64,000 nt of DNA from the NCBI GenBank assembly GCA_035527515.1, contig DATLAJ010000053.1, forward strand, positions 1 through 64,000, read 5' to 3'. The DNA comes from a bacterium. Lineage in GTDB: Bacteria; B130-G9. Shown in pieces: positions 34,516-43,088 of this stretch. How positions within the stretch are numbered: position 1 is the stretch's first letter; every line of letters begins with the position of its first letter. A program made the position numbers and the translations under genes. The notes under the pieces were generated by a model. That model did no database searches, had not been told where the DNA came from, and saw only the letters and a list, made by a program, of their open reading frames with translations.

Positions 34516-35778
34516 TTGCCGGTCTTCGTATATAAGGCATCTGACAGGCGGGGAAACGTAACAGAGGGCACGATGGATGCCCGGGAGCGTTCTCTAGTTG
34601 TTCAGGCCCTTCAGCAGCGAGAGCTTTTCCCGCTCAAAGTTGAGGCTTATGTGTCCAAGAGAGGCCTTTCACTGGAGCTGAACCTCAAGCAGCTCACGGG
34701 CCGGATACGCCGGCGTGATGTTCTGGCGGCGACCCAGCAGCTGGCCACACTGCTAGAAGCATCAGTGCCGTTGGACAAGGCGCTAGGGATAACGATTGAC
34801 ACGACGGACAGAGAGCGGTTTCGGCGTGTTCTCGAGAACGTTCGCAAGGGTGTTCAGGGCGGGAACTCGTTCGCAGACGCGCTTGGGAAGTATCCGAAGG
34901 TCTTCTCGAAGCTCTACGTGAACATGGTCAGGGCCGGCGAGAGGGGCGGCGCCTTGGAGTCGGTCATGCGCCGCTTGGTGCAGTTTTTGGAGAGCTCTCA
35001 AGAGATGCGTGAGCACATCATCACTTCAATGATCTATCCACTTCTGTTGGTATTTGTCGGTGGTGCGGCGGTTGTGATTCTAATGATGTTCGTGATCCCG
35101 AAGTTCGCACAGATTTTTGAGGACATGGGACAGGCTCTTCCGCTCCCGACACAGATTCTCATGTCGATCTCCAACGGCTTTCAGTCGTATTGGTGGGCGA
35201 TTTTGGGGGCACTTATCGCAGTTGTTGTGGCGACACGGGAGACGTTGAAGAACGAGCGGACGGCGCTATCCTTTGACCAGTTCAAGTTGAAAGTGCCTAT
35301 CTTGGGAGAGCTTTTGCAGAAGATAGAGGTGGCGCGCTTTGCGCGCACGCTCGGAACGCTGCTGGAGAATGGTGTCCCGCTGATACAAGCTTTGAAGATA
35401 GTGAAAGACGTCATTACTAACCGAGTCATATCCGAGGCGTTGTCGCGGGCCGCTATCAACGCCAATGGCAAGGGCACGAAGAGTAGAGATATCATATCGT
35501 CGATAACGAAAGGGAAGGGCATATCGCGCCCACTTACCGAAAGCGGCGTATTCCCACCGCTTGCGGTAAGTATGGTAACGATCGGCGAGGAGAGTGGGCA
35601 GCTCGAGGGGATGCTCGGAAAAGTTGCCGACATCTATGAGGTGGACGTAAGAAACACGCTCAAGAGGCTTATTTCGCTCCTGGAGCCGATGATGATCCTT
35701 GTCATGGGCGTAGTAGTCGGCTTCATCGTCATTTCAATGCTGATGGCAGTATTCAGCATCAACAACATTGAGATGTAA
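34516..35778 (+). CDS. gspF: Type II secretion inner-membrane platform GspF
   Basis: A 420-residue membrane protein. The TTG at 34516 is used because GGAGATGAG lies just upstream and it gives the conserved opening PVFVYKASDRRGNVTEG. Two homologous T2SSF domains are at about 75-200 and 275-400, and three membrane segments are present. Motifs such as LATLLEASVPLDKALGI and TLLENGVPLIQALKI mark the paired repeats. It anchors GspE and the pseudopilus base. It follows gspE by 61 nt. Confidence 0.95.
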   Translation: MPVFVYKASDRRGNVTEGTMDARERSLVVQALQQRELFPLKVEAYVSKRGLSLELNLKQLTGRIRRRDVLAATQQLATLLEASVPLDKALGITIDTTDRERFRRVLENVRKGVQGGNSFADALGKYPKVFSKLYVNMVRAGERGGALESVMRRLVQFLESSQEMREHIITSMIYPLLLVFVGGAAVVILMMFVIPKFAQIFEDMGQALPLPTQILMSISNGFQSYWWAILGALIAVVVATRETLKNERTALSFDQFKLKVPILGELLQKIEVARFARTLGTLLENGVPLIQALKIVKDVITNRVISEALSRAAINANGKGTKSRDIISSITKGKGISRPLTESGVFPPLAVSMVTIGEESGQLEGMLGKVADIYEVDVRNTLKRLISLLEPMMILVMGVVVGFIVISMLMAVFSINNIEM

Positions 35779-35799
35779 CGGAGATAGGAGAAGGAGAAG

Positions 35800-36219
35800 A
35801 TGCTACTAGCTAGATTGCGGGCGCTGTCTATGGCGATAAACCGGCGAGATGCAAGGGGGTTCACGCTGATAGAGCTTTTGGTCGTTCTTGTGATATTAGG
35901 TCTTCTGGGCGCGATTGTGGTCCCGGCCTTCGTGGGCAAGACCGAGAAAGCTAAAATCCAGTCCACCAAGACGCAGATAGAGATGTTTGGCACGGCCTTG
36001 GACATCTACAACGCTGAAGTTGGGCGATATCCCAGCTCGCTGGAGGAGCTGATCTCGTCGAACGCTACCAATTGGGACGGGCCGTATTTGAAGAAAAATA
36101 AGATCCCAAAGGACCCCTGGGGCAACGACTACTCCTATGAGCTGGTTGACAACGGCCGCTCGTACAGGCTGAACTCCCAGGGCTGCGAGGCGTCTGGCCC
36201 GATCAATAGCTGGGATTAG
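35800..36219 (+). CDS. gspG: Major pseudopilin GspG
   Basis: A 139-residue pilin-like protein. The prepilin cleavage site is RG-FTLIELLVVLVILGLL with Glu at +5, after a basic leader of about 20 residues. The C-terminal part has the GspG pattern YPSSLEEL, NWDGPYLKK, IPKDPWGNDYSYE, with the Pro/Trp loop that binds calcium in other GspG proteins. It polymerises as the pseudopilus that pushes substrates to the secretin. A GGAGAAGGAGAAG ribosome site precedes the ATG. It overlaps gspH at TAGTG. Confidence 0.96.
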   Translation: MLLARLRALSMAINRRDARGFTLIELLVVLVILGLLGAIVVPAFVGKTEKAKIQSTKTQIEMFGTALDIYNAEVGRYPSSLEELISSNATNWDGPYLKKNKIPKDPWGNDYSYELVDNGRSYRLNSQGCEASGPINSWD

Positions 36220-37037
36220 TGTTGGGCGAAGTGCTAGGTCCCGAATCCAGAGCTCTTGATTCTGGATACAGGTCTGGGATTCGCTGTTCTCACACCCCGG
36301 CCGGTAGTCCGCAGTTTGAGCCTTGCAGTCCGAATCTCACGGTTCGGCTGCGGGGGTTCACGCTGATCGAGCTTCTGATCGTCCTGCTGATCGCGGGGCT
36401 TATGGCAGCGTTTGTCGTCCCCGCGTTCGTGGGCAGCATTAGGGGCATGCGACTAAAAGGAGAGGTGAAGCACCTCGCGGCCGCACTCAGGTTCGCCCGA
36501 AGCCAGGCTGTGTGCAGCAAGGGGCTGGCAATCGTTAAACTGGACCTCAACAGCGGGACCTACGACCTGATCATCAAGAAAAAGGAGCAGCGCCGCGGCG
36601 GGTCCGGTCGGGCGAGCGGCTCCGACCTCTTCGGAGCTGAGGCGGGTACTGCCGGCCTCGGTGGCGGCTCCGCAGCTCTCGGTGGCGGCTCCGCAGCTCT
36701 TGGCGGCGGGTCGCTTTCGACATCAAGTGGTCTCGGTGGGGACTCGGCCTTCGGCGCCTCAGAAGGCGCGCCCGAATCGAGAGGCAAGTGTGGGGAGAGC
36801 CCCTTGGCTCAATTGGTCAAGAAAACAAGAAAGCTCAAGAAAGGCGTCAAGATGGCGAGCTTCACCTACGGTGATGAGAAATACGAGGACGGTGTCTGCA
36901 ACGTTTTCTTCTTTCCCCGAGGCACATCGACCGGCGGCCTGATCGAGCTGGAGGGCGAATCAGGTCGGTCATTTGTTATAGAGATAGAGCCGGTAACGGG
37001 CTCGGTGAAGATCAAAACACCAGAGGATTATTTGTGA
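36219..37037 (+). CDS. gspH: Minor pseudopilin GspH-like, with Gly/Ser-rich insertion
   Basis: A 272-residue protein. A prepilin motif RGFTLIELLIVLLIAGLMAA is present but about 45 residues from the first start, an unusually long leader; no closer ATG exists in frame. The GTG at 36219 overlaps the gspG stop. The type IV pilin/GspH-like globular part (residues 70-120, LRFARSQAVCSKGLAIVKLD) is interrupted by a Gly/Ser/Ala-rich stretch near 140-175 that includes a 21-bp tandem repeat. The C-terminus (RSFVIEIEPVTGSVKI) is GspH-like. It is probably a tip pseudopilin. Confidence 0.82.
   Translation: MLGEVLGPESRALDSGYRSGIRCSHTPAGSPQFEPCSPNLTVRLRGFTLIELLIVLLIAGLMAAFVVPAFVGSIRGMRLKGEVKHLAAALRFARSQAVCSKGLAIVKLDLNSGTYDLIIKKKEQRRGGSGRASGSDLFGAEAGTAGLGGGSAALGGGSAALGGGSLSTSSGLGGDSAFGASEGAPESRGKCGESPLAQLVKKTRKLKKGVKMASFTYGDEKYEDGVCNVFFFPRGTSTGGLIELEGESGRSFVIEIEPVTGSVKIKTPEDYL
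36657..36719 (+). repeat. 21-bp tandem repeat inside gspH
   Basis: Two identical 21-bp units (36657-36677 and 36678-36698), each opening CTCGGTGGCGGCTCC, and a diverged third unit to about 36719. They encode repeated LGGGSAA in a flexible linker. Confidence 0.75.
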
Positions 37038-37047
37038 GAGTGTGTAG

Positions 37048-37530
37048 ATGACCAAGGGACGAGACCAGTTGTTTGGGCGCTCGGGCTTCACGCTCTTAGA
37101 GGTGATGGTGGCCCTGGCCATCCTAGCGATTGGGTTGGTTGCTATCATGCAGCTGTTTGCAGGGTCGTTAAGGCTTACCAGGATCGATAAGGGGTTGACC
37201 AAAGCGGTGTTCGTCGCCCAGCAGGTCATGGACGACCTTGTCTTGAGGAACGGTCTCGAGGACGGCTACGATGATTCGGGCGAGGAAGAGGGCTATTCGT
37301 GGACAGCGCAAGCAGAGAAGCTTGTGGGAGAGGACATGGACCCCGGCAACGAGAAGGACATGCAGACGGCGGACTTCATCGAGCAGATAGGCGCCGACGA
37401 CGCGATCGTCCCGGTGAACGTATTTAAGCTCACGGTTACAGTTACATGGCGAAATGGGGACAGCCCAAACGAGCGGCATTACGAGCTCACCAGTTTGAAG
37501 ACGCTCGCATTTCGTGAGGAGGCTCAATGA
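37048..37530 (+). CDS. gspI: Minor pseudopilin GspI
   Basis: A 160-residue minor pseudopilin. The prepilin motif SGFTLLEVMVALAILAIGLVA lies close to the start with Glu at +5, followed by the GspI-type opening FVAQQVMDDLVL. The remainder is acidic and ends with VTWRNGDSPNERHYELTSL, the family-typical last strand. GspI forms the tip complex with GspJ and GspK. The stop overlaps gspJ by 4 nt. Confidence 0.93.
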   Translation: MTKGRDQLFGRSGFTLLEVMVALAILAIGLVAIMQLFAGSLRLTRIDKGLTKAVFVAQQVMDDLVLRNGLEDGYDDSGEEEGYSWTAQAEKLVGEDMDPGNEKDMQTADFIEQIGADDAIVPVNVFKLTVTVTWRNGDSPNERHYELTSLKTLAFREEAQ

Positions 37531-38312
37531 TGCGCTCAGCGTTTAATCGCCGCGGTTTCACGCTTCTTGAGCTTCTTATCGCAAGCACGATCACCGTAAT
37601 CATCGTGGCAATAATCCTTGCATCGTTTCAGGTTGCCTCGAAGGCATGGGCGACCGGCGAGCGGCGAGGGAACAGCACACAGCGGACGAGGGTGGCGATT
37701 TCGCAGATGGTTGAGGACTTAAAGTCGTCTTATCCCTTCAAGGTGAGGATGTTTGAGCAGGGCAGCAAGATACGTTCGACTCAAGTTCTTCTCTTTTCGG
37801 GGCAACATGACAGCATTAGTTTTGTGACGAAGGAGGCCGGACTTACGGGCGAGGAGAGCTCGTTCGGGCTTCGCGCCGTAACTTACTTAGTGAACGAGTC
37901 TGGCTCAGAGGATGAGAAGGGTCTGGTGATGCGGGAGGGCAATCCGTTCTCGGAGAAGCCGTTTGAGGAGGGTGTGCTGTATCGGCTCGATCCCGATGTA
38001 ACCTCGATGTCGTTCAGATATTTTTATGATCCCAATATCCGCCTCCGTTTTGAACAGGTTCTGCGGAACGATTCTACACTTGAGCCGGGCGAGTGGTTGG
38101 ACACGTGGGATTCATTTAGCGAGACGTCGTCGGACATGGCCTATTCTGTTGAGCAGTCGAAGGAGATCGAGCGTTATCTGCCGAAGTCGGTCGAGATTAC
38201 GATGACGGTTGATCGCGATGGGGAGGAGGAGACTCTCGGTCCGTTTGTGGTGCCGATCTTCAATCGGCAGGTCTCGTTGGCCAGCGGGCTTGCGGAGGTG
38301 GAGGAGCAGTGA
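37527..38312 (+). CDS. gspJ: Minor pseudopilin GspJ
   Basis: A 261-residue tip pseudopilin. The prepilin motif is RGFTLLELLIASTITVIIVAI with Glu at +5, followed by SFQVASKAWATGERR. The middle and end (LYRLDPDVTSMSFRYFYD, LPKSVEITMTVDRDGEEE) match the GspJ globular domain. It is longer than many GspJ proteins (about 200 residues). The stop overlaps gspK (GTGA). Confidence 0.9.
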   Translation: MMRSAFNRRGFTLLELLIASTITVIIVAIILASFQVASKAWATGERRGNSTQRTRVAISQMVEDLKSSYPFKVRMFEQGSKIRSTQVLLFSGQHDSISFVTKEAGLTGEESSFGLRAVTYLVNESGSEDEKGLVMREGNPFSEKPFEEGVLYRLDPDVTSMSFRYFYDPNIRLRFEQVLRNDSTLEPGEWLDTWDSFSETSSDMAYSVEQSKEIERYLPKSVEITMTVDRDGEEETLGPFVVPIFNRQVSLASGLAEVEEQ

Positions 38313-39454
38313 CCGGGTGTTCGCTGGCCAGAGCTCAGGTGGCGCGTTTTCAGAGGGAATGTCAAAGGTGGAAGGCGTCCTGGTTTGGTGTCAAGAGTCG
38401 ATGCCTGGGGAGCAATCGGGGCGTCGCGCTGTTGATGACGATATGGATAATGGTGCTGTTGACAGTTATGGCGCTTGAGTTCTCTTTCGAGAAGAGAGTT
38501 GACCTTTTAGTTGCGACGAATTTCAGGGACGAGGCGCAGGCATATTATCTGGCTATGGCGGGGATCAACGTGGCGCTAGCAGAGGTCCTGTCGAAGGAGT
38601 ACTACTTTGGGTCGCCGGACGGGTCGGGCGAGCTTTATTTTGTGTCTCGGCAGGTGACGTGGGATGAGTCGGGCGAGCTCGAGATGGACGAGGCCTCGCC
38701 GTCGCGCGAGGGGATTCGGCTTGGTCGAGGCTCTTTCGACTACCAGATCGTTGACGAGCGTCGTAAGCTTGACATCAGGCTTTCGAGCAATGACGAGAGG
38801 TTCAGAGACCTCATTGTGGACTCCGGAGTTGATGACATGATTGCCGACACGATAGTCGACTCGATGAAGGACTGGCGGGACGCGGACGACTTTCACAGGG
38901 CGAACGGTGCCGAGGATGATTATTATCAGGCGCACTACGAGGAGCAGGGGATGAGCGAGCCATATTTGTGCAAGAACGCCAATTTCGACTCGGTTCGAGA
39001 GCTTCTTTTGGTTCGCGAGATGACGCCGGAGATACTTTTTGGCACTGGTAATGTTGAGAAATATGGGTTCCGCAAGGAGGAGAGCGGGGGTGTCGGCCAG
39101 GACCACGAGTTCATCGGGGTGTTTGACCTGCTGACCACTTGGGGCGGCGGGCTTTATTACGACACCGCCTCGGACGACCTTCTCTCGGGGCTGACGACTG
39201 ATGCGAGGGCTCAGCAGGAGCTGGAGCAGAGAGAGAGCGGAGATTGGACCAATGCTCGCGCCCAAACTCATCGCGTTACGTCCACGAGATTCACGATCTC
39301 CTCAACCGGGCGCATTGCATCATCGGACGTTACGCGGACGATCGTGGCCGTGGTCAAGAAGGTTGGCAGTCTCAGGCGGCCTAGGGTCGAGATCATGGAA
39401 TGGCACGATAATTACGTTGGCTCCGTTTACGCCCAGTTTGGGTCGGACATATAG
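38309..39454 (+). CDS. gspK: Minor pseudopilin GspK
   Basis: A 381-residue protein, the largest minor pseudopilin. The leader is unusually long (about 37 residues), then RGVALLMTIWIMVLLTVMAL forms the membrane helix without the +5 Glu, a known feature of GspK. The helical alpha-domain region (IADTIVDSMKDWRDADDFHRANGAEDDYY) and the phrase FDLLTTWGGGLYYD are typical. It caps the pseudopilus with GspI and GspJ. A GTG start at 38309 overlaps gspJ by 4 nt; a later start would shorten the leader. Confidence 0.92.
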   Translation: MTGCSLARAQVARFQRECQRWKASWFGVKSRCLGSNRGVALLMTIWIMVLLTVMALEFSFEKRVDLLVATNFRDEAQAYYLAMAGINVALAEVLSKEYYFGSPDGSGELYFVSRQVTWDESGELEMDEASPSREGIRLGRGSFDYQIVDERRKLDIRLSSNDERFRDLIVDSGVDDMIADTIVDSMKDWRDADDFHRANGAEDDYYQAHYEEQGMSEPYLCKNANFDSVRELLLVREMTPEILFGTGNVEKYGFRKEESGGVGQDHEFIGVFDLLTTWGGGLYYDTASDDLLSGLTTDARAQQELEQRESGDWTNARAQTHRVTSTRFTISSTGRIASSDVTRTIVAVVKKVGSLRRPRVEIMEWHDNYVGSVYAQFGSDI

Positions 39455-39483
39455 CCTCTAAAGTAAAGGTCAAGAGGAGCTAA

Positions 39484-41631
39484 ATGGTATCACTTCAGTC
39501 CAGCCTGAGCATACTCTTCAAAAGGGACAAGGTTATCCTGACCCACCTCGGCAAGGGCTTGACGAGATACACTTTGATCGACTACGAGGTGATCGACCTT
39601 GCTCGCGTTGAGGACCATTCCGAGGACCACATCGACATGCTCGTGCAGAACGGCATCTCGCACTTCCTCGAGGAGCATCGCATAAAGCCTGACAGTGTGT
39701 TGATCGGTATCCCGCGGGAGAGCGCTTTCTTCACATTTGCCGAGCTGCCCAGAGTTCAAGGTGTCAGCCTCGGGGAGATTCTTTCCTACGAGATAGAACG
39801 GCACGTGCCGCTGCCGGCGGATTCGGTCTGTTTCGATGCCCAGGTGGTTGAGCGAAACGAATCTCAAAACAACATGCTCAAAGTGGCCATTATCGCTGCG
39901 CGACGGGACCTCATTTTGCGATACGCCGGTATCGTAGAACAGATCGGCCTTGCGCCGTCCGCGATCACGGTCTCCACCCTCGGGCTTGTGGATTTCTTTG
40001 CCCGGTTCGGCGAACTGACGGACGATGCCACCTGCGCTCTCGTTGATTGCGATGATGGCAGCGCTGATGTGGTCATCTTGAGGGGTAAGGAGCTCATGCA
40101 CTGCCGGTCAATCGATCTTGAGCACGGGGGACTGAGTTCAAGTTGGCAGAGGCTAACGCCGAAGAGGGCACTTCTCGGCGAGAAACTCATGGAGCGGGGG
40201 CTCATAACGGAGGAGCAGCTTCAGCTGGCTCTTGCTGAACAGCAGAAGGCGGGCGATGCACTGCTGGGTCAGGTATTATTTCATTCTGGCTTTATTTCTG
40301 AGGAGGACCTCGCAAAAGCGCTCTCGGGCCAGGCGCCAGGCGCTCAGGCAGCCCAGGGCTCCGGTGGGGACGACGGAGAGACGAACTTGGCGGTACAGGG
40401 TGGGGATTCGGTTGGCGTTCAGAAACAGGGAGAGATCAGAAAAGCTCAGGCCATCCTCGACGAGCTATCCTCATACGCAGATGAGAACGGCGGTAACGTT
40501 TACATCGACGAGCTATATCTATCTGGTGAGTATCGCACCGCTCTTAATCTCCAGGGGACGCTTGTGGAGCTGGGTTTTGCGGGCCGTGTCAGGCTGCTTC
40601 AGCCGCATCAGAAGATACGCTCGCTCGTGCCGCCGGAGAGGGCGAGTTCTCTTTGCTCTGCCATAGGCTTGGGCATGCGCGACTTCGAGGAAAAGGTCGG
40701 GGGGGCTAACCTTCTGCCGGCGGAGCGCCGACCGAGGCGCAAGCTCTATGGGAAGCGATTCATGATCGGTCTTTCAGTTTCGCTGTGCATTCTGTTAGTG
40801 GCGATTCTGGCCAGTAGTATCGCCAGGGAAAAGATGGAGGTCAGTTTCCTTGAGTCGAAGGTTCAATCGCTCCGCAACGAGGTGAAGCTGATCTCCGCGA
40901 CTCGGCATCAAGTGGCGGCCTGGGGGAACCTATTGAAGGAGCTGAAGTCGCTATCTGAGGAGACTCTCAATCCCCTCTTGGTGCTCAAGGAGCTCGACAA
41001 GCGTCTGCCTAGTGCTGGGCCGGAGAAGGTATGGTTGAGCAATTTCCGGCTCAAGGATCAGAGGCTGTCGATCAACGGTCGTTCGGGCAAGCCGGAGGAG
41101 ATACTCGCCAAACTGGAGGCGTCTCCGATTTTCAAGAACCCTCGTTTTGAGGGACGGATAACATCAAGTAAGGACAGCGAGCAATTCAGTGTTGTGGTCG
41201 AGATCGATATTAAGAACCAGTGGCAGTTGCTCAACGAACAGGAGGGGCTTGAGAGAGAGCAGGAGCTGATAGGTCCTCTGCCTGCCCCTGAGGATATGCT
41301 GATAGGTCCAGGTGAGAACGATGAGGAGAGTTACTACGAGGGGCCGGACGAGTCGCTGCAGCTGCCGTTTCGTAACCCAGAGATGGCTACTGGGATGGAT
41401 AGAACGTTTCGATCTTCTGAGTCTGAGTTGCCGTTCAGGAATCCGTTGCTGCGTGGGCAGGCAGGTCGGATGTTTGACAATCGACTTCCGGCGACAGGCT
41501 CGACGAATTCCGTCACTGAAGGCACATCGCATGACGAGGAGGATGCCGAGGGAAACGGCGAGGCAGATGACGAATCGGATGATTCGGAGGGGGATTCGGA
41601 GGGGGATTCGGAGGGGGACGAGGACGAATGA
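39484..41631 (+). CDS. gspL: GspL-like protein (PilM-PilN fusion) with internal MshEN-type domain
   Basis: A 715-residue protein, much longer than usual GspL (about 400). Residues 1-225 and 319-400 form the PilM/GspL actin-like fold (LIGIPRESAFFTFAELP, ERHVPLPADSV, VYIDELYLSGEY). Between them at 228-283 lies a segment typical of the MshEN domain of GspE-type ATPases (LGEKLMERGLITEEQLQLAL, LFHSGFISEEDLAKAL), followed by a Gly-rich linker. A membrane helix (427-447) and a PilN-like periplasmic part (450-600) follow. The end is an acidic tail of DSEGDSEGDSEGDEDE. It should recruit GspE at the inner membrane. The start follows AGAGGAG. Confidence 0.9.
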   Translation: MVSLQSSLSILFKRDKVILTHLGKGLTRYTLIDYEVIDLARVEDHSEDHIDMLVQNGISHFLEEHRIKPDSVLIGIPRESAFFTFAELPRVQGVSLGEILSYEIERHVPLPADSVCFDAQVVERNESQNNMLKVAIIAARRDLILRYAGIVEQIGLAPSAITVSTLGLVDFFARFGELTDDATCALVDCDDGSADVVILRGKELMHCRSIDLEHGGLSSSWQRLTPKRALLGEKLMERGLITEEQLQLALAEQQKAGDALLGQVLFHSGFISEEDLAKALSGQAPGAQAAQGSGGDDGETNLAVQGGDSVGVQKQGEIRKAQAILDELSSYADENGGNVYIDELYLSGEYRTALNLQGTLVELGFAGRVRLLQPHQKIRSLVPPERASSLCSAIGLGMRDFEEKVGGANLLPAERRPRRKLYGKRFMIGLSVSLCILLVAILASSIAREKMEVSFLESKVQSLRNEVKLISATRHQVAAWGNLLKELKSLSEETLNPLLVLKELDKRLPSAGPEKVWLSNFRLKDQRLSINGRSGKPEEILAKLEASPIFKNPRFEGRITSSKDSEQFSVVVEIDIKNQWQLLNEQEGLEREQELIGPLPAPEDMLIGPGENDEESYYEGPDESLQLPFRNPEMATGMDRTFRSSESELPFRNPLLRGQAGRMFDNRLPATGSTNSVTEGTSHDEEDAEGNGEADDESDDSEGDSEGDSEGDEDE
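41581..41616 (+). repeat. 12-bp tandem repeat at the end of gspL
   Basis: Three perfect units of GATTCGGAGGGG encode repeated DSEG in the acidic C-terminal tail. Confidence 0.8.
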
Positions 41632-42185
41632 AGCTGACCGCACGGGACCGGAAGGTTCTCATAATAGGCTCTTTGGTGATATCTGTATTCGTTCTCATCA
41701 GATTCGCTATCGTGCCGCTATACCGCTACAGCCGGAAGACGTCGGACGAGATTGAGAGCGTTCGGTTTCAGTATGAGAAGAGCGCACAGTTGATCTCGCA
41801 GAGGGCTGCGCTCGATTACGAGCTGAACGAGCTGAAGAAAATAGGGGCTAACTTCGAGGCGCTGCTTATTCACGCCAGAAATCCGAACGTTGCGGGCGCG
41901 AAGTTGCAGCAGACGCTGGACGGTTTTCTCCAGCAATCGAAGCTTGAGACACGGAGTAAGAAGATAATGAAGGCCGAGGAACGGGCCGGTTTCATCTCAG
42001 TGCCTGTGGAGCTTAGCGCGGCCGGCTCGCTATCTCAGTTGAGGGATTTTCTGACGAAGGTGATGAACGACAAGATGTTGCTTCAGGTAACGAAGCTGAC
42101 GCTTAGACCTGAGAACCAGCGTGACCCCAAGAAGATATTCATTGATATAGAGGTTGTGGGATATGTCCTCAATGAATTGCCGTAG
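41628..42185 (+). CDS. gspM: GspM/PilO-like inner-membrane protein
   Basis: A 185-residue protein. One membrane helix at about 10-30 (VLIIGSLVISVFVLIRFAIVPLY) is followed by a coiled coil (SDEIESVRFQYEKSAQLI) and a ferredoxin-like PilO/GspM domain (SLSQLRDFLTKVMNDKMLLQVTKLTLR). It pairs with the PilN-like part of GspL in the inner-membrane platform. The start overlaps gspL by 4 nt (ATGA). Confidence 0.87.
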   Translation: MKLTARDRKVLIIGSLVISVFVLIRFAIVPLYRYSRKTSDEIESVRFQYEKSAQLISQRAALDYELNELKKIGANFEALLIHARNPNVAGAKLQQTLDGFLQQSKLETRSKKIMKAEERAGFISVPVELSAAGSLSQLRDFLTKVMNDKMLLQVTKLTLRPENQRDPKKIFIDIEVVGYVLNELP

Positions 42186-42198
42186 GGTTTTCTGACAG

Positions 42199-42927
42199 GT
42201 GTTTCGGAAGCTTTTCGTGATAAATCTATCGCTATTTGCGGCTGCTGTTGGTGGGGCGGTTTGGCTCGGCGAGATATGGCAGGGTCCGCTCGGGGAGGAG
42301 ATCAAGGCCGACCCCGTTCCGCCCAAGAGGATCGAGCGTGAGCAGTATTCATTCGATAAGATGGCTGCCGGCTTGGGCTATGGCCAAATGGTTGACAACG
42401 ACCTCTTCAGACCTGACCGGAAGCGATATATCCCGCCAGAACCCTCGCCGACCCCAGGGAAAGATGACGCCCAGGAGGACAAAAAGCCCAATTTCGAGGT
42501 TTTGGGGATCATGCTTCTCAACGACAGGGTCAAGTACGCGATAGTGGCGGAGATACCCGCCAAGAAAGCCCAGGCCCCAAAGCCCACGAGACATTATCGT
42601 AGGCGTAGCAGTCGCAGGAGCAAGCCTACGCCAACGCCCACGCCGAGCGAGCTGCTCCAGGCGAGCTCCTACAGGGTGGGTGAGGAGGTCAAGAACGGTT
42701 GGTATATATCAGAGATCAGACCCACTCTCGTCGTGTTCTCGAACGGCAAGGAGAGCTTTGAGGTAGAGGTTACAAAGTCAAGCATTCCTCAGGCGGCCGA
42801 AGAAGAAGAGAGCAAGAAGACCGGGCGGCAGCCCATAAAAAGGAGAACGCCGGCGTCGCCTCCCAGCAAGGATGAGGCCACTCAGCGTTTTCTCGATGCG
42901 TTAAAAAAGGCGGGGAAGAGAAAGTGA
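42199..42927 (+). CDS. gspC: GspC-like inner-membrane component
   Basis: A 242-residue protein. A single N-terminal membrane helix (LFVINLSLFAAAVGGAVWLG) precedes a periplasmic region with the GspC/PilP homology segment (VDNDLFRPDRKRY and FEVLGIMLLNDRVKYAIVAE). A Thr/Pro linker (PTPTPTPSE) splits this domain from a second strand-rich part (YRVGEEVKNGWYISEIRPTLVVFSNG). The C-terminus is basic. GspC links the platform to the secretin. The GTG at 42199 is used; the previous gene ends 13 nt before. No PDZ domain is visible. Confidence 0.75.
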   Translation: MFRKLFVINLSLFAAAVGGAVWLGEIWQGPLGEEIKADPVPPKRIEREQYSFDKMAAGLGYGQMVDNDLFRPDRKRYIPPEPSPTPGKDDAQEDKKPNFEVLGIMLLNDRVKYAIVAEIPAKKAQAPKPTRHYRRRSSRRSKPTPTPTPSELLQASSYRVGEEVKNGWYISEIRPTLVVFSNGKESFEVEVTKSSIPQAAEEEESKKTGRQPIKRRTPASPPSKDEATQRFLDALKKAGKRK

Positions 42928-43088
42928 GGGATGGCCGAGGCTATTCTATGGATGGCGTGCCCTGGCCGGTGTCGGCTGGTGAGGGGATGGAGCGATTGTT
43001 TGTGGAGCGGATGTGCTCGTCTGTCTGTTCTAGTGTAAACGAGGCCCCTGCAATTGTTAAGCACACACATTGACCCTAGGGGGTGAGT

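Noticed and set aside
38576-39271. A 231-codon minus-strand frame opposite gspK
   Set aside because: gspK has clear pseudopilin features and coupled neighbours; the antisense frame has none.
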